A DNA stretch of 10,807 bases from positions 1 through 10,807 of the forward strand of contig CAMJYF010000026.1 of assembly GCA_946409885.1 (NCBI GenBank), given 5' to 3'. The notes beneath the pieces are model-generated. The model made no database searches, was not told the DNA's origin, and saw only the letters and a program-made list of their open reading frames with translations. The stretch comes from an uncultured Clostridia bacterium (GTDB lineage: Bacteria > Bacillota > Clostridia > Oscillospirales > Acutalibacteraceae). Below are positions 5,073 to 10,807 of this stretch, one piece after another. The stretch's first letter is position 1, and each line of letters begins with the position of its first letter. A program made the position numbers and the translations under genes.

Positions 5073-7322
5073 ATGAAAATCGATACCAACAAACCTTTCC
5101 CTTCCCGCTTTCAGGCGCAGTACGACAGGGTGTTCGGCCAGGAAGCGCCGCTGTTTATGGTGGTGGGCGACCTGACGCTGGCCCAGCAGTACGGCGAATG
5201 CGCCCTCTGCTTTGCCCCGGACGCGGTGTATGCCTTTGACGAGGCCCACCAAGACGGCGTTCTGCGGGTGGGGTACGACGCAATCAAAGAGGCCAAGGTC
5301 AAGCGCATGTACGGCAACGCCACCTTTGACGTGTACTTAAAGGAGGGCGGCCGGAAAAAGCTGGTCCGCTTCACCTTCGCCGCCGCCAACGTGGCGGACG
5401 CCGGCGCGGATTTCATCAACGGGATGATCGCCGGGGAGGACGCGGCGGAGCTGCTGGCCGGGGTGGAGAACACCTTTTTAAAGCAGCGCTCCTTCTGCCC
5501 CAAGTGCGGCCGAAAGCTGCCCTCGCCGGACGCGGAATGCCTGAACTGCAAGGGCAAGGGGAAGATGATCTCCAAATTTGCCCAGTACGCCAAGCCCTTC
5601 AAAAAGGGGCTGATCGTGTGCATGCTGCTGTCCGTCTTCACCACCGCCATGTCCCTGATCCCGCCCTATGTGACGGGCTATATGGTGGATACGGTGCTGC
5701 CCGCCCGCGACGGCAAGGCGCTGGTCACCATGATCCTGGCGCTGCTGGGGGTATACGTGCTGCAGTACGCCGTCTCCGCCCTGCGCACCTACCTGCTGCG
5801 CATGACCGGCGACAAATTCATCATCGGCATGAAAAAGGATATTTACGCCCGGGCGCAGCACCTGCCCATGAGCTTTTACGACAAGACCTCCACCGGCTCC
5901 GTCATCAACCGCATCAACGGCGATACCGCCATGATCCAGAACTTCGTGCTGCGGGTCACCCAGGACGCGGTGGTGCAGTTCTTCACGCTGATCGGCATTC
6001 TGGTCATCATGTGCTGCCTGAACTGGAAGCTGACCCTGTTCTCGCTGGCGCCCATCCCCTTTGTGGCGCTGATCGGCCGCTTTTTCGGCAAAAAGATCGG
6101 CCCCCGCTATATGCGCCTGTGGCGCAGGGGCGCTTCCATCACCACGCTGCTGACGGATACCATCCCCGGCATCCGGGTCATCAAGGCCTTTACCAACGAA
6201 AAGGCGGCGGTGGACAAATACAACGCCTATAACGACGAGTGGCTGAAGGAAGACGCCCACGTGGCGAAGATCTCCAGTATCTTCCCGGCGTTCATGACCT
6301 TCCTCGTCACCTGCGGCTCCCTCATCATCTGGTATTCCGGCGGTTCCTTCGTTATCTCCGGCGAAACGGGCTTTTCCATCGGCCTGCTGGTCAGCTTCGT
6401 CTCCTACGCCAGCATGTTCTACGGCCCCGTCAACTTCTTCGCCAACTTCTCCGATACCTACCAGAACACCCTGGCCAGCGCGGAAAAGCTGCTGGACATT
6501 CTGGACGCGGAGCCGGAGCACGACTTCGGCAAGGGCAACGTGCCGGAGCGCATTGAGGGCAAGATCGAGCTGAAGAACGTCAATTTCTCCTTCGACCGCT
6601 CCAAAAAGACCCTCAGCAACATCAATCTCACCATCGAAAAGGGCGACGTGGTGGGCATCGTGGGCACCACCGGCAGCGGCAAGTCCACCCTGATCAACCT
6701 CATCATGCGCTATTACGACGACTATGAGGGCGAGATCTTCATCGACGGCAAAAACATCCGGGATATCGATATGTCCTACTACCGCAGCCAGATCGGCTTT
6801 GTGCAGCAGGAGCCGCTGATGTTCAAGGATACCGTCTTCAACAACATCGCCTACGGCAGCCCCAACGCCCACGTGGAGCAGGTGCTGCGGGCGGCGGATA
6901 TCGCCAACGCCCACGGCTTTATCTCCCGGCTGCCGGAGGGCTACGACACCCTGCTGGGCGAGCGCGGCACCGGCCTTTCCGGCGGCGAGCGCCAGCGGGT
7001 CTCCATCGCCCGGGCGGTGATGAAAAACCCGTCCATCCTCATCTTCGACGAGGCCACCGCGGCGGTGGACAGTGAAACGGAGCACCTGATCCAGGAGGCC
7101 ATCGAGCGGCTGATCCGGGGCCGCACCACGCTGATGATCGCCCACCGGCTTTCCACCCTGCGCAACGCCAACAAGATCGTGGTGGTGGATAAGGGCGAGA
7201 TCATTGAATGCGGCCCGCCGGAGGAGCTGCTGGCCCAAAAGGGCAAGTATTACAAGCTGGTGCAGATCCAGTCCATGGGCGAGCAGCTGCAAAAGCAGAA
7301 GGCCGCCGAAAACTTTGAATAA
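5073..7322 (+). CDS. ABC exporter (fused permease-ATPase) with N-terminal extension and zinc ribbon
   Basis: The 749-aa protein is a half-transporter of the MsbA/MdlB type with an unusual N-terminus. Residues 1-~138 form a soluble, beta-rich domain resembling a PH-like or GRAM-like fold (inference). A zinc ribbon follows at Cys142/Cys145 and Cys156/Cys159. The membrane domain spans ~165-470. The ATPase shows Walker A GTTGSGKST (531-539), Q-loop FVQQE (577-581), signature LSGGE (635-639), Walker B ILIFDE with catalytic Glu660, D-loop AAVD and His691. All catalytic residues are present, so a homodimer should be active. The start is supported by GGGGTG five nt upstream and by the promoter. A DUF1854 gene follows after 14 bp, then darA after 17 bp. 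ABC-DUF1854 pairs are also known beside cyanophycin genes, but no cyanophycin synthetase is visible here. The substrate is unknown. Confidence 0.9.
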   Translation: MKIDTNKPFPSRFQAQYDRVFGQEAPLFMVVGDLTLAQQYGECALCFAPDAVYAFDEAHQDGVLRVGYDAIKEAKVKRMYGNATFDVYLKEGGRKKLVRFTFAAANVADAGADFINGMIAGEDAAELLAGVENTFLKQRSFCPKCGRKLPSPDAECLNCKGKGKMISKFAQYAKPFKKGLIVCMLLSVFTTAMSLIPPYVTGYMVDTVLPARDGKALVTMILALLGVYVLQYAVSALRTYLLRMTGDKFIIGMKKDIYARAQHLPMSFYDKTSTGSVINRINGDTAMIQNFVLRVTQDAVVQFFTLIGILVIMCCLNWKLTLFSLAPIPFVALIGRFFGKKIGPRYMRLWRRGASITTLLTDTIPGIRVIKAFTNEKAAVDKYNAYNDEWLKEDAHVAKISSIFPAFMTFLVTCGSLIIWYSGGSFVISGETGFSIGLLVSFVSYASMFYGPVNFFANFSDTYQNTLASAEKLLDILDAEPEHDFGKGNVPERIEGKIELKNVNFSFDRSKKTLSNINLTIEKGDVVGIVGTTGSGKSTLINLIMRYYDDYEGEIFIDGKNIRDIDMSYYRSQIGFVQQEPLMFKDTVFNNIAYGSPNAHVEQVLRAADIANAHGFISRLPEGYDTLLGERGTGLSGGERQRVSIARAVMKNPSILIFDEATAAVDSETEHLIQEAIERLIRGRTTLMIAHRLSTLRNANKIVVVDKGEIIECGPPEELLAQKGKYYKLVQIQSMGEQLQKQKAAENFE

Positions 7323-7336
7323 GGAGGCGGCGCGGC

Positions 7337-7825
7337 ATGATCACCTATATTGACGGTCCCGAGGCGCGCATCACGCCCAACGACGGCATTTTTGTGGACG
7401 TGGAATTTTACCACACCAAACAAAAGCTGACCGGCCTGGAGCCCCACCGGCTCTTTCCCCGGTCCGGCGGCAACCGGTACGTGGCCCTGCTGGACGGCGA
7501 CGGCAACCAGGTGGCGGTGATCCGCAACGCGGATAACCTGCTGCCGGAATCCAGAGAGACGCTGCTGGCGGCCATGGAGGAATACTACATGATCCCCCGC
7601 ATCACGCGGTTCATCAAAATGACGGAAAAATTCAAGATATGGATGTGGACAGCCCAGACCGACAAGGGCGAGATCACCTTTGAGATCCGCAACCATATCG
7701 CCTCGGTCAAGCCCCTGTACGACGGCCGCGTCCTCATCAAGGACGCCAACGACAACCGCTACGAGATCCCCGATTACCGCCAGCTTGACAAAAAGAGCCA
7801 GAAAATGCTTTTACCGAAACTATAA
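7337..7825 (+). CDS. DUF1854 domain protein, ABC exporter partner
   Basis: The 162-aa soluble protein has the DUF1854 pattern: HRLFPRSGGNRYVALLDGDGNQVAVI (residues 37-62), NLLPESRETL (67-76), YYMIPRITRFIKM (83-95), then TDKGEITFEIRNHIASV (108-124) and the C-terminal RVLIKDANDNRYEIPDYRQLDKKS (131-154). I see no signal peptide, membrane segment or catalytic motif. DUF1854 genes usually sit directly after an ABC exporter gene, as here, and in proteobacteria the pair is associated with cyanophycin loci. It is probably an accessory or regulatory subunit of the transporter; its biochemical function is not known. The strong AAGGAGG ribosome binding site (7321-7327) overlaps the upstream stop codon at 9-nt spacing, so the gene is translated from the same transcript. 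Confidence 0.85.
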   Translation: MITYIDGPEARITPNDGIFVDVEFYHTKQKLTGLEPHRLFPRSGGNRYVALLDGDGNQVAVIRNADNLLPESRETLLAAMEEYYMIPRITRFIKMTEKFKIWMWTAQTDKGEITFEIRNHIASVKPLYDGRVLIKDANDNRYEIPDYRQLDKKSQKMLLPKL

Positions 7826-7842
7826 AACAGGAGGAGTACGCA

Positions 7843-8169
7843 ATGAAACTGATGATAGCGATCGTGAACAACGACGACAGCGCGGTGGTGGCCTCCGCGC
7901 TGACCAAGGAAAACTTTGTGGTGACCAAGCTTTCCACCACCGGCGGCTTTTTAATGGTGGGCAACACCACCTTTCTGATCGGCATGGAGGACAACAAGGT
8001 GGAGGCCGCCAAAAAGATCATCTCCCAGTATTCCCACACCCGCACCCACCAGGCCGCCACCACCGAATCCTTCGGCCGCGGCTTTGCCGAAGGGGCCCTG
8101 GCCCACGACGTGACCGTAGGCGGCGCCACCGTGTTCGTGCTGGGCGTGGAGGAGATGGAAAAATACTGA
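7843..8169 (+). CDS. darA: Cyclic-di-AMP receptor DarA/PstA (PII-like)
   Basis: The 108-aa protein starts MKLMIAIVNNDDS and contains ALTKENFVVTKLSTTGGFLMVGNTTFLIG (residues 20-47) and the C-terminal VTVGGATVFVLGVEEMEKY (90-108). These are hallmark stretches of the DarA/PstA/YaaQ family. Members form PII-like trimers that bind c-di-AMP between subunits; the TTGGFL/GNTT segment lines the pocket. The region between the two blocks (about 63-88) is the mobile loop, here with several His/Thr. The length is normal for the family (~109 aa). In Bacillus and relatives this gene lies with tmk and holB; here it closes an ABC exporter operon. AGGAGG (7829-7834) is 8 nt before the start. The downstream target of this receptor is not established in general. 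Its placement suggests it could tune the transporter in response to c-di-AMP. Confidence 0.93.
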   Translation: MKLMIAIVNNDDSAVVASALTKENFVVTKLSTTGGFLMVGNTTFLIGMEDNKVEAAKKIISQYSHTRTHQAATTESFGRGFAEGALAHDVTVGGATVFVLGVEEMEKY

Positions 8170-8209
8170 TCCGCCCGCGTCCCTTCCGCGCATGGACGAC
8201 CAAGAGAAG

Positions 8210-8256
8210 AAGGGTCCCCGAACGTTTTTTCCGTTCAGGGACCCTTGCTTTTTTGA
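8210..8256 (+). terminator. Strong Rho-independent terminator after darA
   Basis: A 15-bp stem (8210-8224 with 8232-8246, one C-A mismatch) with a 7-nt loop is followed by GCTTTTTTGATTTTT. On the opposite strand the mismatch becomes a G-U pair, but only a broken T run follows, so it might weakly stop the convergent operon too. Confidence 0.9.
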
Positions 8257-8330
8257 TTTTTCCACGGACCGTTCCGCGACGGCTGATCTTATTGTTGTAT
8301 AAAGACCGGCTTTTCGGCGGGGGACAGCGA

Positions 8331-8711
8331 TCACTCGTATTCCGTCTGAATGGCCTCGTGGCGGCAGCGGACCACGCACATGCCGCACTGGGTGCATTTT
8401 TCCTGCATGATGGTAAACGGCTTGCCCCGCTCGCCGAAGGGGGCCTTTTCCGGGCAGACGTGGCGGCAGACGGTGCAGCCGACGCAGTTTTCCGGCAGAA
8501 TCGTCACCTTTTTCAGCCGCCGGTGATCCGGGCAGGGCTCGATGGCGTTGTTGGGGCAGATGTTTTCGCAGTGGCCGCAGCCCACGCATTTCTCCTTGGG
8601 GATCTCATATTTCGATTTATCCGGAGCCGCGCCCTGGGGCACGCCGAACAGGCACACCCACGCGCAGGCGCCGCAGCCCACGCACTTTTCCTCAATGATC
8701 CTGTATGCCAT
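8331..8711 (-). CDS. Ferredoxin-type protein with four 4Fe-4S motifs
   Basis: The 126-aa protein is almost entirely iron-sulfur motif. There are four CxxCxxCxxxC sets: Cys10/13/16/20, 42/45/48/52, 76/79/82/86 and 106/109/112/116, plus an extra Cys60. It should carry up to four 4Fe-4S clusters and act as an electron carrier. There is no signal or Tat peptide, so it is cytoplasmic. The gene follows the MoaD-like gene by 3 bp, with ribosome binding site GGGAGG inside the end of that gene. It shares an operon with an aldehyde:ferredoxin oxidoreductase-family enzyme and most likely takes electrons from it or delivers electrons to it. The arrangement recalls YdhY beside YdhV in Escherichia coli. 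I see no clear terminator of its own in 8257-8330. Confidence 0.9.
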   Translation of the reverse strand: MAYRIIEEKCVGCGACAWVCLFGVPQGAAPDKSKYEIPKEKCVGCGHCENICPNNAIEPCPDHRRLKKVTILPENCVGCTVCRHVCPEKAPFGERGKPFTIMQEKCTQCGMCVVRCRHEAIQTEYE

Positions 8712-8714
8712 GGC

Positions 8715-8969
8715 TCACCCTCCCGAAGCGGGGCTCAGCAGCCAGATCTCGTCCCCGTCGCTGAGCTTCTGTGATTTTTTGCGGCAGCTTTCGCCGTTGA
8801 CGTAGACCACCGCGTCCTTGAACTGCAGGCCGGATGCCAGCTGCGCGCCGCCCAGCTTTTCATGCAGCGCGTCGAATACGTCCTTCAGCTTTTCCGCGCC
8901 CACCTCCACTTCGGCTGTGCGCGTATCCACACGAAACACGCCGAAGAGCTTTACCTTTACCTGCGCCAT
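8715..8969 (-). CDS. MoaD/ThiS-family small sulfur carrier
   Basis: The 84-aa protein has the ubiquitin-like MoaD/ThiS layout: VKVKLFGVFR at the N-terminus, AVVYVNGESCRKKSQKLSDGDEIWLLSPASGG at the end, and the terminal Gly-Gly (83-84) that is adenylated and thiocarboxylated in this family. It may supply sulfur for the tungsto- or molybdopterin cofactor of the adjacent oxidoreductase. It could also act as a dedicated carrier in another sulfur transfer; no MoaE, MoeB or ThiF is visible in the window. The start codon overlaps the stop of the upstream gene by one base (TAATG), with AAAGGAGG about 10 nt before the start, so the three genes are tightly coupled. Confidence 0.9.
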   Translation of the reverse strand: MAQVKVKLFGVFRVDTRTAEVEVGAEKLKDVFDALHEKLGGAQLASGLQFKDAVVYVNGESCRKKSQKLSDGDEIWLLSPASGG

Positions 8970-10807
8970 TACCGGTACGCCTCCTTTACCGCCGCGTCAT
9001 AGACGCTTCTGTCGATTTTGATGCCCAGCGTTTTCAGCCGGTGCCAGGTGGGGATGCCGTCCTTCCAGCCGCGGGCGCGGTAGTAGACGGGCATCATCTT
9101 ATCCAGCGGCACCTTCGTGCGCGGGTCCTTCGGGTCCTGGGGCTCGTCGGTGAGGCGGCCGGGCAGGGTGTCCGCGTCCGCCTTCTGACCCAGTATCACG
9201 TTGGCGATGCGCTCCGCGTTGTAGCCGTAGGCGCCCCAGGTGAGCATCTTCCCCATGGTGGAGGGGATGCCCGTGGCGTATTTGATGGCGTAGGATTCCG
9301 GCAGCAGCGGGATGTTGATGGCCGGGGCCTTGGTGAAGTGGCTCAGCAGGTTGATCACCGGGCCCACGTAGGGGAAGGCCGCCAGGATGATCTTGGTCAG
9401 CGGCCAGTTGGGCTTGTCGATCAGAAAGCCCGGCAGCACCGCGTAGCTGGTGAACAGGCACTCGCCGCCGGCGGAGACCGCCTCCATCAGGTTCTGGAAC
9501 ATGATGGCCAGCGCCGCCTTGCCGTGGTAGGTAAGGGAATCCACATCCAGGCCAAGGCCTTCCACCACCACCAGATAACCGGCGTTCAGGTGGCAGCCGC
9601 CCCGGTTGGCGGTGGCGTAGCCCAGGCCGTGGCCCACCGCGTGGCGCGGGGTGTAGGCCGCCAGCTCCATGCCCTTGGCGTTGATGGCGTAATCCTTGCC
9701 GCCGAACTCCTCGCTCAGCCAGCGGGAGCCGTTGGCCAGCAGATCGCCGTCGCCCTCCCGCAGGGCGATCTTGTGGAACATCTCTTCGATGTTGTCGGTC
9801 TTGCCGAAGCGCAGGCCGAAGTCCCGCACGCCCTTTTCCGCCAGCTCCATGGCAAAGGCCACGGTGCCCGCGGCGGAGATGGAATCCATGCCCAGCTCGT
9901 CCAGCACGTAGTTCCAGCGGATGATCTTTTCGATATCGTCGTTGAGGATATTGGCGCCCAGCAGCCCTAATATCTCCAGCTCCGGGCCCTTGACCACCTT
10001 GTCGTCCACCTTCACCATGCGGGCGCAGCGGATGGCGCAGGTGGTGCAGGCGGCGTTGCTGACCAGATGGTTTTCCGCCAGCTCCTCGCCGGAGATCTTT
10101 TCAAAGCCGTCGAAGCGCCCGGCGCTGAAATTCTTGGTGGCAAGGATCTTATGGGCCTGCATGGGGGCGATGAGCCCCGCCGTGCCCAGCTTTGGCAGCT
10201 GGCGGCCCGTCAGCGGATGGGTCTTGAGGATATGCACCCATTTTTCGTTGGTCTTTTTCAGTTTGTCCCGGTTGCGCACCGTGGGCAGCGCCGTGCCGAA
10301 GGCGGTGACGGCCTTCAGCTTTTTATCGCCGAAGACGGCGCCCACGCCGCCCCGGCCCGCCGTGCGCTCGCCCGAGAACACGCAGGCGTACAGCACCTTG
10401 TGCTCCCCGGCGGGGCCGATGACCAGCTTGCCGGTCTGTTTGGGCAGCTTTTCCTGGGTCTCCGTGGTGGTGCAGCCCCACAGGGAGGAGGCGTCCGTAA
10501 AGATCACGTCGTCGTGCAGGATGCTGACGGTGACGGGCGTTTCGCTTTTGCCCGTAAAGATGACCGCGTCGTACCCGGCGCGCTTGAGCCACAGGCCGAA
10601 ATCGCCGCCGCAGTTGGAGGAGGTGACGATGCCCGTCAGCGGGGAAACCGTGGAGATGTTGAAGCGGGAGGAATTGGGGCAGCCGCAGCCCGTCAGCGGG
10701 CCGGTGGTGACCACGATCCAGTTGTCCTCGTCAAAGGCCTTCATGCCCGCGTGGACGTGGTGCAGCAGGATATCCGCCGCCATCACCTTGCCGCCCAGCG
10801 TGCGCTT
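8969..10807 (-). CDS. Aldehyde:ferredoxin oxidoreductase-family enzyme (5' end outside window)
   Basis: The frame stays open to the window edge; beyond the GTG at 10786 the codons read K-R-T-L-G-G-K, the conserved GG segment, so roughly 20-25 N-terminal residues are missing. The family is recognisable by TTGPLTGCGCPNSSRFNISTVSPLTG (residues ~27-52 from that GTG), GGDFGLWLKRAGYDAVI (60-76), FSGERTAGRGGVGAVFG (137-153) and ATANRGGCHL (391-400). The 4Fe-4S ligands are Cys247-x2-Cys250-x3-Cys254 plus, by position, Cys443 in GECLFTSY. Such enzymes bind a tungsto- or molybdo-bis-pterin and oxidise aldehydes, or reduce acids, with ferredoxin as electron partner. The four-cluster ferredoxin downstream suits this. 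The substrate cannot be assigned, and members of this superfamily also include benzoyl-CoA reductase-like proteins. It ends one base inside the MoaD-like start. Confidence 0.93.
   Translation of the reverse strand, partial: KRTLGGKVMAADILLHHVHAGMKAFDEDNWIVVTTGPLTGCGCPNSSRFNISTVSPLTGIVTSSNCGGDFGLWLKRAGYDAVIFTGKSETPVTVSILHDDVIFTDASSLWGCTTTETQEKLPKQTGKLVIGPAGEHKVLYACVFSGERTAGRGGVGAVFGDKKLKAVTAFGTALPTVRNRDKLKKTNEKWVHILKTHPLTGRQLPKLGTAGLIAPMQAHKILATKNFSAGRFDGFEKISGEELAENHLVSNAACTTCAIRCARMVKVDDKVVKGPELEILGLLGANILNDDIEKIIRWNYVLDELGMDSISAAGTVAFAMELAEKGVRDFGLRFGKTDNIEEMFHKIALREGDGDLLANGSRWLSEEFGGKDYAINAKGMELAAYTPRHAVGHGLGYATANRGGCHLNAGYLVVVEGLGLDVDSLTYHGKAALAIMFQNLMEAVSAGGECLFTSYAVLPGFLIDKPNWPLTKIILAAFPYVGPVINLLSHFTKAPAINIPLLPESYAIKYATGIPSTMGKMLTWGAYGYNAERIANVILGQKADADTLPGRLTDEPQDPKDPRTKVPLDKMMPVYYRARGWKDGIPTWHRLKTLGIKIDRSVYDAAVKEAYR

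Noticed and set aside
5478..7292. Long minus-strand open frame opposite the ABC transporter gene
   Set aside because: It is a GC-driven shadow: the plus-strand frame has full ABC motifs, while the antisense product is His/Gly/Asp-rich with no recognisable domain and no ribosome binding site.
8834..9970. Plus-strand open frame opposite the AOR gene
   Set aside because: Shadow of the AOR coding frame; His/Gly/Val-rich with no domain and it runs through the MoaD-like gene end.

Overview
The window looks like a chromosomal segment of a GC-rich, anaerobic member of the Firmicutes (Clostridia, probably near Oscillospiraceae/Ruminococcaceae). This is inferred from four things: a DarA/PstA-type cyclic-di-AMP receptor, strong AGGAGG-type ribosome binding sites, consensus sigma-A-like promoters, and an aldehyde:ferredoxin oxidoreductase operon with a polyferredoxin. 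No species can be named from the sequence alone.

Layout, left to right. (1) Positions 1-761: the 3' part of a YhcG/DUF1016-type PDDEXK nuclease gene, cut by the window edge. (2) 879-2893: a two-gene, translationally coupled operon for membrane proteins. The first resembles the TMEM43 family. The second has a signal peptide, an Asp-rich tract, one membrane segment, a Tim44-like domain and a C-terminal zinc ribbon. (3) 2896-3100: a roughly 205-bp inverted-repeat element built from 7-bp tandem units, followed by a terminator likely to work in both directions. (4) 3196-3963 (minus): a membrane-anchored glycerophosphodiester phosphodiesterase with its own promoter. (5) 4156-4698: an AT-richer BrnT/BrnA toxin-antitoxin island. 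Its consensus promoter sits so close to brnT that the message should be leaderless, and its promoter carries palindromic and repeated motifs. (6) 4699-5072: an intergenic region with a probable terminator and a strong promoter for the next operon.

(7) 4986-8256: a three-gene operon of an ABC exporter (with an N-terminal extension and zinc ribbon), a DUF1854 protein and the c-di-AMP receptor DarA, closed by a strong terminator. (8) 8331-10807 (minus): an aldehyde:ferredoxin oxidoreductase-family enzyme (start beyond the window), a MoaD/ThiS-like small protein and a four-cluster ferredoxin, tightly packed in one operon. It converges on the DarA operon.

The best candidate for an under-described system is the ABC exporter-DUF1854-DarA operon. 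DarA has no firmly assigned output in most bacteria, and its co-transcription with a dedicated transporter suggests c-di-AMP-linked control of transport. The TMEM43-like/Tim44-like pair is a second candidate: two families better known from eukaryotic membranes, coupled in one bacterial operon.
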